Assembly: GCA_014190575.1 (NCBI GenBank)
Contig: BJGQ01000006.1
Location: 1 to 64,000, forward strand
Reading direction: 5' to 3'
Origin: Bacteroidota bacterium
GTDB taxonomy: Bacteria > Bacteroidota > Bacteroidia > Chitinophagales > UBA10324
DNA length: 64,000 nt
How positions within the stretch are numbered: the first letter of the stretch is position 1; each line of letters begins with the position of its first letter. The notes below the pieces were generated by a model, which saw only the letters and a list, made by a program, of their open reading frames with translations, did not search any database and had not been told where the DNA came from. The position numbers and the translations under genes are program-made. Positions 33,708-43,239 of the stretch are shown in pieces.

Positions 33708-35678
33708 ATGAAATTATTCGATCGCGATTTCAGCTGGCTTTCCTACAACAGCCGTGTGATGCAGGAAGCTGCAGATGAAAATAATGTGGAGGCGGAGCGA
33801 TTGAAATTTATTTCCATTGCCGACAGCAATCTGAAAGTATTTATTCGTGAACGGTTTTTTGCTTTGCTGAATACTTCTGAAAAAAATTCAGAGGAAAAAA
33901 TATATAAACTGAATAAAAAAATATCGAAGCAATTTTCAGAATGTGGTGAAATCCTTAATGGCATTTTTACTTCATTAAAAAATTCAGAAGCTGAAATATT
34001 TTCAATTGAAGAGCTGGATGAAATGCAACTGAAATTTTTGAATGAATGGTTTCGGTTAAAAATGAAACCTGATCTTCACCCGAAATTTTTAACAATTGAA
34101 AATGAAGTTACAGCATTTGAAATCGGACGGCTTTATCTTTTCGTTCAGTTAATATTTCATGATGAAAAAGGTCAGGCGCTCATTGAAATTCCGTTAAGTA
34201 AAAGCGAACGGTTTGTAGAAATCCCTTCTTTAAATGAGAAATTAATTTTTGTTTTAGCAGAAACAGTGATTAGATATTTCTTGCCTGAAATTTTTCCGGG
34301 GCATGAAATTCCGGATAACTATCTTTTTGAAATGATTGCGGGTAATGAATTTTATTCTGCCGATGAAGAGCCCGCACTTTCGAAGAAATTGGAAAACGAA
34401 AATCAGGCAATCGGAAATTATTTTCTGTTTGAAAAAAACACACCGAAAGAAATTATAAAAACACTCTTGCAAAAAACAAAAGGCAGTAAGAATGCAGTTG
34501 CTAAAAAGAATTCCATTTTAGCATTGAACGACTTCATCGATTTGGGAAAATTGCTTCCTTTGAAAATGAAAGAGCCACCAATCACTGTTGCGAATCATCC
34601 CTTAGAAAATATTCCTTCTATTCTCGAAGCAGTTAGTTTAAATGAACAGTTGCTTTACTTTCCATATCATTCTTTTTCTACAATAATTAATTTATTAAAA
34701 CAAGCAGCAACAAGCAGTAGTGTAAAAAACATTTTCATCACATTGTATCGAACAGCTCCATATTCATTGTTGGCTGAAAATTTATTGTTTGCTGCAGCAA
34801 ATGGAAAAAATGTTTTTGCCTACTTAGAAATTAAAGCAAGCGAAAGCGAAGAGGAAAATATAATGCTCGCCAATAAATTAGAAGAAGGCGGAGTAAAGGT
34901 TTCACGCAATTTTCCCGGATTAAAAATTCACGCAAAAACTATTTTGATTGAAGAAGAAACAGATGGAGCTTTAAAAAGAACAGCCTTGCTAAACACCGGA
35001 AACTTCAATGAAAAAACTGCTGACAAGTACACTGATATTGCAATTCTTTCTTCCAATAAAATTATCACGCAAGATGTTTCCGATTTTTTTGAAGCGATTC
35101 AAATACGATCGATAAAAAATTTTCATCCAAAAACAATTTCATTTTCTCCCAACAATTACCGTCAAACATTTTCATCTGAAATTCAAAAGTGCATTGAAGC
35201 AGCAAAGCAAAATATTTCAGCACGGATTATTCTGAAAGTAAATAATCTGGAAGACGAAAAAATTATTCCTGAATTATATGAAGCTGCTGATGCAGGAGTA
35301 AAAATTGAAATTATTGTGCGCAGTATTTGCTGCATGAAACCAAAAGACAATATTGAAATCATCAGTATTGTTGACCGATTTCTGGAACACGCACGAATAT
35401 TTTCTTTCCGTTATGGCGAAGAAGAAACCATGTACACCACGAGCGCCGATTTGATGACGCGCAACTTAGACCGACGAATGGAATTTCTGTTGCCAATTAA
35501 AAATCAGGTTCATCGCAAACAACTTTCTGAAATTCTGCAATTGCAATTGCGCGACAATGTGAAAGCAAGAATTATTGACAAAAAACAGAAGAATAAATTT
35601 TTGAAAGCAGAAAATGGCGAAGCTGAAATAAGGTCTCAGGATGTGTTGTCTGAATATTTTTCTCCTCCTGTAAATTAA
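33708..35678 (+). CDS. ppk: polyphosphate kinase 1
   Basis: PPK1 polymerises ATP gamma-phosphate into inorganic polyphosphate. The 656-residue protein opens with the N-terminal signature FDRDFSWLSYNSRVMQEA. A middle domain has LYFPYHSFSTIINLLKQAA, then FITLYRTAPYS. The first catalytic histidine is in FPGLKIHAKTILIEE, followed by LNTGNFNEKTADKYTDIAI. The second histidine region is FLEHARIFSF, with TRNLDRRMEFLLPI near the end. It is slightly shorter than the usual 690 or so residues, mainly in the N-terminal half. Confidence 0.93.
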   Translation: MKLFDRDFSWLSYNSRVMQEAADENNVEAERLKFISIADSNLKVFIRERFFALLNTSEKNSEEKIYKLNKKISKQFSECGEILNGIFTSLKNSEAEIFSIEELDEMQLKFLNEWFRLKMKPDLHPKFLTIENEVTAFEIGRLYLFVQLIFHDEKGQALIEIPLSKSERFVEIPSLNEKLIFVLAETVIRYFLPEIFPGHEIPDNYLFEMIAGNEFYSADEEPALSKKLENENQAIGNYFLFEKNTPKEIIKTLLQKTKGSKNAVAKKNSILALNDFIDLGKLLPLKMKEPPITVANHPLENIPSILEAVSLNEQLLYFPYHSFSTIINLLKQAATSSSVKNIFITLYRTAPYSLLAENLLFAAANGKNVFAYLEIKASESEEENIMLANKLEEGGVKVSRNFPGLKIHAKTILIEEETDGALKRTALLNTGNFNEKTADKYTDIAILSSNKIITQDVSDFFEAIQIRSIKNFHPKTISFSPNNYRQTFSSEIQKCIEAAKQNISARIILKVNNLEDEKIIPELYEAADAGVKIEIIVRSICCMKPKDNIEIISIVDRFLEHARIFSFRYGEEETMYTTSADLMTRNLDRRMEFLLPIKNQVHRKQLSEILQLQLRDNVKARIIDKKQKNKFLKAENGEAEIRSQDVLSEYFSPPVN

Positions 35679-35756
35679 TTGTTCATTCAATTTCAATTTC
35701 TGTATTTGCGAAATTGATGCTTGGGTTTAATTTCATTCCCGATAAATAATTTCTGA

Positions 35757-38099
35757 ATGAAAAAATCACTTACACTTTTTTTTCTCTTTGTATCAGCAAA
35801 TCTTTTTGCTCAAACCGGAAGCATTCGCGGAACAATAACTGATGAATCATCTGACGAAGCATTAATTGGTGTGACCGTTTCTTCAGGGGCAAATGGTGTT
35901 GTGAGCGATGATGCAGGCAATTATATTTTCTCTCTTCCATCAGGAACACAAACAATAAAATTTTCATTTGTCGGATATGAGACTTTAGAAAAACAAGTGA
36001 TAATACAAGCTGGCGACACTATAAAATTAAATATTGAACTGGTGACCAATGCAAAAGAATTAGGAACCATAGTAGTGAGTTCGAGCCGCTATGAAAAAAA
36101 GATTTCGGAAGAAACAGTGAGCATGGAAGTAATAAAACCTTCATTCATTGAAAACACAAATTCCATTGACATGAAAGAAGCAATTAATAAAGCGCCAGGT
36201 GTAAATATTATAGATGGCCAGGCAAATATTCGTGGAGGAAGCGGTTATAGTTATGGAGCTGGTAGTCGTGTGTTGGTGTTGGTTGATGATGTGCCGCAAT
36301 TAGCTGCAGATGCAGGTGATGTGAAATGGGATTTTTTACCCCTTGAAAATTTAGACCAGGTGGAAATTATTAAAGGTGCTGCTTCAAGTTTGTATGGATC
36401 ATCTGCATTGAATGGAGTAATAAATATTCGCACCAACTATCCAACATCAGTTCCTAAAACTCAAATCAATTTTTATCAGGGCATTTATCAAAACCCGAAA
36501 CGAAAAGAAATAATCTGGTGGGGAAATAAGCAACCGTATTATTCAGGGGGATATTTTACACATAGTCAAAAGTTCGGTCAGTTTGATTTATGTTTTGGCG
36601 GAAATGTTTTTAATGAATCTGGTTTTCGTGAAGGAGAATATACTGAGCGCGGCCGTGTGAATGTAAGCACCCGTTACCGATTCAAAAAAATTGATGGGCT
36701 TGCAATCGGACTAAATGTGAATGCATTTGTATCACACACAGGAACATTTTTTATCTGGCAGGATGATACAACAGGAGCTTACCGTCCACAAGGCGGAATG
36801 GATTCTGCCACCACTTCTTTAGCTGAGAATAACAACACACGATTAAGTATTGATCCGTACCTTACTTATTTTAACAAGAATGGAAACCGGCATTCATTTC
36901 ATGGGCGATATTATTTAACCAATGCAAACGCAAAGGATAATAAAAGCACAAACGCTCAACTTTATTATGGCGAATATCAGTACCAGCATTTTTTCAAGTT
37001 CGGGTTGAATTTAACAACAGGTATTGCTGCAAATGCATCACAAATTACCGCTGATTTATACGGCAATCATTATGCTGATAACGAAGCATTGTTTTTGCAA
37101 CTCGATCAGAAAAAAGGAAGATTGAATATTGTTGGAGGTGTTCGATACGAAATGTTTCGGGTTGATACTATCACGAGTCAATCACCAATTCTCATTCGTG
37201 CAGGAGCAAATTTCAGAGTGATGAAGGCAAGTTATTTCCGTGCATCATTTGGTCAGGGGTATCGCTTCCCGACTATAGCTGAAAAATTTGTTGCCACTCA
37301 AGTTGGTCCTTTAAAAATATTTCCTAATCCTACAGTTAACCCTGAAACCGGATGGTCATCAGAGATAGGAGTGAAGCAGGGATTTAAAGTAAGCAGTTGG
37401 TTAGGTTATCTTGACTTGTGTGCATTTATGAGTGAGTACAAAGATTTTATGGAATTTACTTTTGGCTTTCACCCCCCATATGCATGGAAGCCCGGGGACC
37501 CCATAAATTTTACTGACTTTGCAAAGTACCTAGGATTTAAAACAATAAATATTACTAACGCAAAAATAAGCGGAGGTGAATTTTCAGTTATAGGTCAAGG
37601 TAAATTATTCGGACTGCCAACAAATTTGCTTGCCGGTGTTACTTACATAATTCCAATTGATATAAATAAAGTTTCGCTTGTTGATAGCTTGCTTAAAGAA
37701 AATGCCGGAGCTACAAAACAAATTCTCGATTCTATTTCGAAAATAAAAATTCTTAACTACAGATATCAATGGACTGCCAAAGCCGAGTTTGATATTTCGT
37801 ATCATTCATTCTCCACAGGTTTCAGTTTTCGGTACAATAGTTTTATGGATAACATTGATCCGATATTTAATGGAACTGATCCACTAGTTCCCATTCAAGT
37901 AGTTGCCGGAATAGTGCCTTATCGCCAATTGCATCACACAGGAGATTATGTAATTGATTATCGCATATCAATGAAGGTGAATAAATATGTAAAGGTTTCG
38001 CTCATCATTAAAAATTTAATGAATCGCGAATACACTGAACGACCTGCATTGATAGAACAGCCAAGAAATTTTTCGTTGCAGGTTAGTGCGAAGTTTTAA
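35757..38099 (+). CDS. TonB-dependent outer-membrane receptor with CarboxypepD_reg-like domain
   Basis: This 780-residue protein has a signal peptide (ending NLFAQ). A carboxypeptidase-regulatory-like domain follows (about 20-105, GSIRGTITDESSDEALIGV and SFVGYETLEKQV). The plug domain carries NKAPGVNIIDGQANIRGGSGYSYG and LENLDQVEIIKGAASSLYGS. The remaining 550 or so residues form the 22-strand barrel and end in the outer-membrane insertion strand NFSLQVSAKF. Such receptors import siderophores, vitamins or oligosaccharides using TonB energy. There is no SusD partner next to it, which argues for a metal or vitamin substrate over a glycan; this is inference. Confidence 0.9.
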   Translation: MKKSLTLFFLFVSANLFAQTGSIRGTITDESSDEALIGVTVSSGANGVVSDDAGNYIFSLPSGTQTIKFSFVGYETLEKQVIIQAGDTIKLNIELVTNAKELGTIVVSSSRYEKKISEETVSMEVIKPSFIENTNSIDMKEAINKAPGVNIIDGQANIRGGSGYSYGAGSRVLVLVDDVPQLAADAGDVKWDFLPLENLDQVEIIKGAASSLYGSSALNGVINIRTNYPTSVPKTQINFYQGIYQNPKRKEIIWWGNKQPYYSGGYFTHSQKFGQFDLCFGGNVFNESGFREGEYTERGRVNVSTRYRFKKIDGLAIGLNVNAFVSHTGTFFIWQDDTTGAYRPQGGMDSATTSLAENNNTRLSIDPYLTYFNKNGNRHSFHGRYYLTNANAKDNKSTNAQLYYGEYQYQHFFKFGLNLTTGIAANASQITADLYGNHYADNEALFLQLDQKKGRLNIVGGVRYEMFRVDTITSQSPILIRAGANFRVMKASYFRASFGQGYRFPTIAEKFVATQVGPLKIFPNPTVNPETGWSSEIGVKQGFKVSSWLGYLDLCAFMSEYKDFMEFTFGFHPPYAWKPGDPINFTDFAKYLGFKTINITNAKISGGEFSVIGQGKLFGLPTNLLAGVTYIIPIDINKVSLVDSLLKENAGATKQILDSISKIKILNYRYQWTAKAEFDISYHSFSTGFSFRYNSFMDNIDPIFNGTDPLVPIQVVAGIVPYRQLHHTGDYVIDYRISMKVNKYVKVSLIIKNLMNREYTERPALIEQPRNFSLQVSAKF

Positions 38100-38138
38100 T
38101 TAGAAAATATTTATTGATTGGGAATTATTAATAAACAA

Positions 38139-38591
38139 TTATCTGCGTTTTCTGAAAAACTCTTTCACCATCATTGATGATTCTTCAGCAATCACACCGC
38201 TCTTTACTTCACACTTCGGATGCAAAACTTTTTTGCTGATTAATGTGAAACCTTTTTTCTCGTCAGGTGCTCCATAAACCAATCTCGAAATTTGCGCCCA
38301 GCCAATGGCGGTTGCGCACATCAAACAAGGTTCAAGAGTTACATACAAAGTGCAATCGATTAAATATTTACTTCCGAAATGATTTTCTGCGGCAGTGATG
38401 GCAATCATTTCAGCATGTGCGGTTACATCTTTCAGCATCTCTACCTGATTATGTCCACGAGCAATGATTTTGTTGTTGCTGACGACAACAGCACCAATCG
38501 GCACTTCATCTTTTGCCAATGCATACTTGGCTTCCTTCAATGCTTCGCGCATAAAATGTTCGTCGGGCAATAGTTGAGTTGGGGCGTTCAT
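38139..38591 (-). CDS. tadA: tRNA adenosine deaminase
   Basis: TadA converts A34 of tRNA-Arg to inosine. The 150-residue protein has the deaminase zinc motifs: HAEMIAI (zinc His and catalytic Glu) and TLEPCLMCATAI (two zinc Cys), plus KDEVPIGAVVV near the start. It ends in a basic tail (FFRKRR). It converges on the TonB receptor gene and diverges from tolC. Confidence 0.93.
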   Translation of the reverse strand: MNAPTQLLPDEHFMREALKEAKYALAKDEVPIGAVVVSNNKIIARGHNQVEMLKDVTAHAEMIAITAAENHFGSKYLIDCTLYVTLEPCLMCATAIGWAQISRLVYGAPDEKKGFTLISKKVLHPKCEVKSGVIAEESSMMVKEFFRKRR

Positions 38592-38687
38592 TCGAAATAT
38601 GTAGTTGGCAAAAATGAATCTGAACTTTCAGAAAACACAAGCATATTTTCATTTTCATTTCGTCTGTGTGGTTTCAAAGGAAAACTT

Positions 38688-38695
38688 TAGGTTTG
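38688..38695 (+). promoter_or_regulatory. -7 promoter box TAGGTTTG of the TolC/MacA operon
   Basis: TAGGTTTG followed by GCGC lies 23 nt before the TTG start at 38719. No good -33 element is seen. Confidence 0.45.
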
Positions 38696-38718
38696 GCGCT
38701 TCTTAATTCAATCAGTTC

Positions 38719-40149
38719 TTGTTACACATTATTATCCGCTTCTCTCTCTCATTAGCTTGTATCAGTTGCATTACTTTTTCGCAAGCACAAGAATCGTGGT
38801 CGCTTGAACAGTGCATCACATTCGCTCAACAAAATAATATTCAACTCAAGCAATCAGCATTGAGTACTGAGTTGAGTCAGGAATCTTACCTGCAATCGAA
38901 ATTGGGATTACTTCCGAATCTGAATGCATCATCGAGTTATGGAATAAATACGGGAAAAAATATTGACCCGACAAGCAATTTGTTTGTTGATCAATCCATT
39001 CGTTCTGGAAATTTTTCTTTGTCAAGTAACCTAACTGTTTTTAGCGGTTTTAGTAAAGTGAATGAAATGCGAAAAGCGTATTTCGATTTCATGGCATCGA
39101 AATACAGCACTGCTCAATTAGTAAATGATATTTCGTTGAGTGTGGCAACTGCTTACCTGCAAATACTTTTTGCGCAGGAACAATTTGCCATTGCTGATTC
39201 ACAGGAAAAAGTAATGCAGGAACAGGTTGATCGTACCAAGCAATTAGTAGATGCCGGAGTTTTGGCTCAAGGTTCACTGCTGCAAATTCAATCGCAACAG
39301 GCATTGGAAGAATTAAATACCGTAAATGCAAAAAATCAATTGTCGCTGGCGAAATTAAATCTGCAACAATTATTGAACATGGATCACACGGTTGATATTG
39401 TTATTCCAACATTGAAAATTCCGGTGGGTATGGCTTTCCAGGAAATGAATGCAGGAATAATTTATGAAACCGCATTAACACTTCAGCCCGGAATTAAAAG
39501 TGCGGAGTTAAAATTGAAAGGGGCTGAAAAAGGATTGTCTGCGGCAAGAGGTGCTTACTCACCTTCACTTTCACTCTTCGGAAGTTTATCATCACAATAT
39601 TCCAACGCAGTGAAAAGAATAAAAGATGGATCAATAACTTATGATACAACACTAATTGGATTTGATGGATTTACAACTGCACCGGTTTATACTTTTTCTC
39701 CCAACTATCAATTTGAAAATACTCCGCTTGGCAATCAGATAAAAGATAATTTCGGAAAGGGGGTTGGTGTTTCATTGAACTTCCCGATTTTTAATGGATG
39801 GGCCACTCATACCAATGTGAGCCGCAGTAAAATAAATTTATTGAATGAGCAATACAATCTGGAATTGCAAAAACAACAATTGAAAAAAAGTGTCGAGACT
39901 GCATTTAATGATGCAGTAGCAGGTAAGGACCGATATGAAGCTGCATTAAAAAGTGAATCGTCAGCTGAATTAAGTTTCAATTACACTAAACTAAAATTTG
40001 ATGCAGGTTTGCTTACTTCATTTGATTATGTAACGGCGCAAAACAGTTTGAGCAAAGCGAGAAGCGAAACCCTGCAAGCTAAATTTGAATACATCTTTAA
40101 ATTAAAAGTGCTCGATTATTATCAAGGCAAACCTTTAAACCTTCAGTAG
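38719..40149 (+). CDS. TolC-family outer-membrane efflux protein
   Basis: This 476-residue protein begins at a TTG and has a signal peptide (ending ITFSQAQ). The body is the long alpha-helical barrel plus beta-barrel repeat of TolC: SLEQCITFAQQNNIQLKQS at the start of the first repeat, then helices ending EEYN- or QLK-like heptads. The second repeat starts at about YETALTLQPGIKSAELKLKGAEKGL. It forms the outer-membrane exit duct of a tripartite pump. The periplasmic adaptor gene starts on the base after its stop. Confidence 0.9.
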   Translation: MLHIIIRFSLSLACISCITFSQAQESWSLEQCITFAQQNNIQLKQSALSTELSQESYLQSKLGLLPNLNASSSYGINTGKNIDPTSNLFVDQSIRSGNFSLSSNLTVFSGFSKVNEMRKAYFDFMASKYSTAQLVNDISLSVATAYLQILFAQEQFAIADSQEKVMQEQVDRTKQLVDAGVLAQGSLLQIQSQQALEELNTVNAKNQLSLAKLNLQQLLNMDHTVDIVIPTLKIPVGMAFQEMNAGIIYETALTLQPGIKSAELKLKGAEKGLSAARGAYSPSLSLFGSLSSQYSNAVKRIKDGSITYDTTLIGFDGFTTAPVYTFSPNYQFENTPLGNQIKDNFGKGVGVSLNFPIFNGWATHTNVSRSKINLLNEQYNLELQKQQLKKSVETAFNDAVAGKDRYEAALKSESSAELSFNYTKLKFDAGLLTSFDYVTAQNSLSKARSETLQAKFEYIFKLKVLDYYQGKPLNLQ

Positions 40150-41499
40150 ATGACTAAGAAATTAATGATATGGTTGGGAGTGGCCGTTGGCGTGCTACTT
40201 TTATTTGTAATCATTGGAAAAAAAGCCGGATGGATTTCTAATGACAATGCTGAAAAGGTTAGTACAGAAAAAGTAAGCAAGCGCGATATTGTTGAAAAAG
40301 TTTCTGCATCAGGAAAAATTTATCCTGTTACTGAAGTTAAAATTAGTCCTGATGTTTCAGGGGAAATTATTGATTTGCCCATTGAAGAAGGTGATAGCGT
40401 GATACAAGGTCAGTTACTCGCTAAAATAAAACCTGATATTTATGTTGCACAGGTTGACCGCTCAGTTGCTGCAGTAAATAATGCAAAAGCAAATTACTTG
40501 AATGCGCAATCTCAGCTCACCCAAATTGTGGTTCAATTTGAAAAATCAGAAAAAGATTACAACCGCAATAAAGATTTGTTTGATAAAAAAGTAATCAGCC
40601 AATCGGAGTTTGATATTTATGATGCTGCATACAAATCAGCGCGTGCAAGTAAGGAAGGAACGCAGCAGGCAGTGGATGCTGCAAAGTTTATGGTGAACAG
40701 TGCTGAAGCTTCATTGAAGGAAGCCAATGATCAGTTGTATAAAACTTCCATCTATGCCCCCATGAGCGGAATTGTTTCCGCTTTAAATGTTGAGAAAGGT
40801 GAGCGCGTGGTTGGTACTTCACAATTTGCCGGAACTGAAATAATGCGCATCGCAAATCTTTATGCAATGGAAGCTCGGGTCGATGTGAGTGAAAACGATG
40901 TGCTGAAAGTTTCTGTTGGTGATACCTGTGAAATAGAAGTGGATGCATATCCTGATAAAACTTTTAAAGGAGTGGTTTACCAGGTTGCCAATTCAGCAAG
41001 TTCATCAAGCACTTTAGTAAGTACTGAAAGTGTAACCAATTTTACTGTGAAAATTTTATTGGATCAAAGTTCATTCGTTGATATGATTGATGTTCAGAAA
41101 AAGAAATTTCCATTTCTTCCGGGAATGACTGCCTCTGTGAATATTCTTACGAACCATGTGTATGGAATCAATACTGTTCCGATTCAATCGGTAACTACAA
41201 GAGAAGATTCAACTGATAAAAACGAATCGCAAAAGAAAAAAGCCGCGAAGGATAAGTTGAAAGAAATTGTTTTTGTTTATGAAAATGGCGAAGCAAAAAA
41301 AGTTTTGGTGACAACCGGAATTCAGGATGATGAATACATAGAAATAAAATCAGGACTGAAAGGTGATGAAGAAATTATAACTGCTCCATATAGTGCAATT
41401 AGTCGCCGACTGAAAGATAAAATGAAAGTGACCAAGGTTGATAAGAAGGAATTGTATAAAGATAAAAACGGAAGCGATAAATCGGCCTCTGATAATTGA
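40150..41499 (+). CDS. HlyD/MacA-type periplasmic adaptor protein
   Basis: This 449-residue protein has one N-terminal membrane anchor (about 4-24). A biotinyl-lipoyl-like hairpin follows (VKISPDVSGEIIDLPIEEGDSV), then a coiled coil (about 100-190) and the second half-lipoyl motif TSIYAPMSGIVSALNVEKGERV. The beta-barrel and membrane-proximal domains end with a charged, Lys-rich tail. It should bridge TolC and an inner-membrane ABC transporter of MacB type. That transporter is not present: the next gene is on the other strand with 2 nt between them. Confidence 0.9.
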   Translation: MTKKLMIWLGVAVGVLLLFVIIGKKAGWISNDNAEKVSTEKVSKRDIVEKVSASGKIYPVTEVKISPDVSGEIIDLPIEEGDSVIQGQLLAKIKPDIYVAQVDRSVAAVNNAKANYLNAQSQLTQIVVQFEKSEKDYNRNKDLFDKKVISQSEFDIYDAAYKSARASKEGTQQAVDAAKFMVNSAEASLKEANDQLYKTSIYAPMSGIVSALNVEKGERVVGTSQFAGTEIMRIANLYAMEARVDVSENDVLKVSVGDTCEIEVDAYPDKTFKGVVYQVANSASSSSTLVSTESVTNFTVKILLDQSSFVDMIDVQKKKFPFLPGMTASVNILTNHVYGINTVPIQSVTTREDSTDKNESQKKKAAKDKLKEIVFVYENGEAKKVLVTTGIQDDEYIEIKSGLKGDEEIITAPYSAISRRLKDKMKVTKVDKKELYKDKNGSDKSASDN

Positions 41500-41501
41500 T
41501 A

Positions 41502-42254
41502 TTAATTCTTTCGGAAGAAAAGCAAGACTGAAACCCCAACCGGCAACCCTATTTTTTGTTTCAAGAAAATATTTTCACTGCGCATTAATCTGTAAAATAA
41601 CTTTTGTGTAAAGCCTGGCTGATAAATACTAAAATCAGAACCGGCTTCATTTTTATTACGCATAAAATTTTTCGGAACCAGTTTTGAAAACAACCGGAAT
41701 GCGGCAATTGGAATAAACAAAAAAGAATTGAAGTAGGAACTGAAAACAATATTGCCTCCGCTCTTAAATAGTTTTTTCAGATTTGATTTAGTGTAACGGC
41801 GGTAATGGTGATTAACATCGTCATGATGACTCCATAAAAATTTATAGGCAGGCACTGTTACAGCAATGTATCCGCCTGATTTGCACACCCGTAACATTTC
41901 ACTCACTGCCTTGGCATCATCTTCTACATGTTCTATCACATCAAAGGCGCATACTAAATCGTATGAATTATCAGCATAAGGTAATTCAAGAATAGACCCC
42001 TGCTCAATATCGAGTTCCGGTAATTTTAGTTTTACAAATTCAAAACAGGTTTGATCATATTCCGAACTTTTTACTTTTCCGAATTCTGCCAGCATGACGG
42101 ATGTTGCACCGGTTGCAATTCCGATATTCAGAATCTTTGAGTCACATGAAAGTTTTAATTCGGCAACCTGCGAACGAAGAATATCCAACCGTGCTTTGAA
42201 CCACCAATGATTTCGTTCGAGTGTATAATACTCAATGTAGTAGTTACTATCCAC
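41502..42254 (-). CDS. SAM-dependent methyltransferase (class I)
   Basis: This 250-residue protein has the Rossmann SAM-binding motif ILNIGIATGATSVML (about 41-55). The acidic strand-2 end is SSEYD, motif IV is YDLVCAFDVIEHVEDD, and MLRVCKSGGYIAVTVPAYKFLWSHHDDVNHHYRRY follows; this last block is typical of methyltransferases in glycan clusters. A hydrophobic C-terminal part could associate with membrane. The gene overlaps the GT2 gene by 8 nt, so its substrate is probably a lipid-linked or surface sugar (inference). Confidence 0.82.
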   Translation of the reverse strand: MDSNYYIEYYTLERNHWWFKARLDILRSQVAELKLSCDSKILNIGIATGATSVMLAEFGKVKSSEYDQTCFEFVKLKLPELDIEQGSILELPYADNSYDLVCAFDVIEHVEDDAKAVSEMLRVCKSGGYIAVTVPAYKFLWSHHDDVNHHYRRYTKSNLKKLFKSGGNIVFSSYFNSFLFIPIAAFRLFSKLVPKNFMRNKNEAGSDFSIYQPGFTQKLFYRLMRSENIFLKQKIGLPVGVSVLLFFRKN

Positions 42255-43206
42255 GCTTCTGCAATTCTTTATTTTTAATCACCTTGTCAACTATAAACAA
42301 TGGTCGTGCGCGCACTTGGTCGTAAATGCGCAATACATATTCACCAATCAATCCGAGTGCTAACAACTGGACTCCGCTAAATATTGAAATGGCTAAAAAC
42401 AATGAAGCATAACCAGGAGGAACACCGCCCATCCAGTACATTTTAATCAACACATAAATGAAAAATAAAAATGCTCCAATCATTGTAAGCATTCCTAATC
42501 GTGTAATGAACTTGATCGGAAATTCGCTGAAGTTGAAGATGCCGTTGTATGCCAGATTGAAAAGCATTTTGAAAGTATATTTCGCTTCGCCGGCTGAGCG
42601 CGCATCGCGTTCGTATTCCAAACCAGTTTGCCGGAAACCAATCCATGTGCGCATGCCGCGAATGAATCGACTGCGCTCGGGCATTGCATTCAGATGATCC
42701 ACAACTCTGCGGCTTAACAAAGCGAAGTCGCCACTGTCGAGCGGAATTTCAATACTTGAAATATTTTTAAGCAGTCGGTAATAAAACCAGTAGGCGGATT
42801 TTTTTACTGCACCCTCCTTGCGTTTTCTTCTGATACCGTAAATCACTTCGTAACCTTCTTTATATTTTTCATAAAACCGTCCGAGTAATTCAGGCGGATC
42901 CTGTAAATCGCCATCAATAACAAAAACGGCGTCACTGCAATTTACATAAGTCAATCCCGCAGTAAGTGCCAACTGATGCCCGTGATTGCGCGCAAGAAAA
43001 ACACTTTGATAATGTGAATCGGTGAGCGCGAGTTCGTTCATCAGCAGCGGAGTTTTATCGCGGCTGCCATCGTTCACTAAAATAACTTCAATTGTGTAAG
43101 CAGAATTTTTTATCAGTTGATTCAGCCGGTCAATTAATAAAGCAAAACCTGCTTCTTCGTTGTAAAGCGGAATAACAATACTGATTTGTGGTTGCTTATC
43201 GGACAT
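42247..43206 (-). CDS. GT2 family glycosyltransferase with C-terminal membrane segments (ArnC/DPM1-like)
   Basis: From the ATG at 43206 the protein starts MSDKQPQISIVIPLYNEEAG and has 319 residues. GT-A motifs are ILVNDGSRDKTP (nucleotide-binding DxSxD-like) and VFVIDGDLQDPPEL (metal-binding DGDLQDPP). The C-terminal third has two membrane helices (about 228-255 and 265-290). This is the architecture of polyprenyl-phosphate sugar transferases such as ArnC and GtrB, which make undecaprenyl-phosphate-linked donor sugars. A TTG at 43227 extends the frame but lies within the promoter box and is rejected. Confidence 0.88.
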   Translation of the reverse strand: MSDKQPQISIVIPLYNEEAGFALLIDRLNQLIKNSAYTIEVILVNDGSRDKTPLLMNELALTDSHYQSVFLARNHGHQLALTAGLTYVNCSDAVFVIDGDLQDPPELLGRFYEKYKEGYEVIYGIRRKRKEGAVKKSAYWFYYRLLKNISSIEIPLDSGDFALLSRRVVDHLNAMPERSRFIRGMRTWIGFRQTGLEYERDARSAGEAKYTFKMLFNLAYNGIFNFSEFPIKFITRLGMLTMIGAFLFFIYVLIKMYWMGGVPPGYASLFLAISIFSGVQLLALGLIGEYVLRIYDQVRARPLFIVDKVIKNKELQKRG

Positions 43207-43224
43207 GGATGAATTGAATAGCTG

Positions 43225-43232
43225 CAAATGTA
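43225..43232 (-). promoter_or_regulatory. -7 promoter box TACATTTG of the GT2/methyltransferase pair
   Basis: On the minus strand TACATTTG lies 18 nt before the ATG at 43206, in the 33-nt gap after asnB. It allows the last two genes of the glycan cluster to be expressed separately. Confidence 0.5.
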
Positions 43233-43239
43233 AAAGACT

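Noticed and set aside
43225-43227. TTG as the start of the GT2 gene
   Set aside because: It is part of the TACATTTG box; the ATG at 43206 begins a normal GT2 N-terminus.
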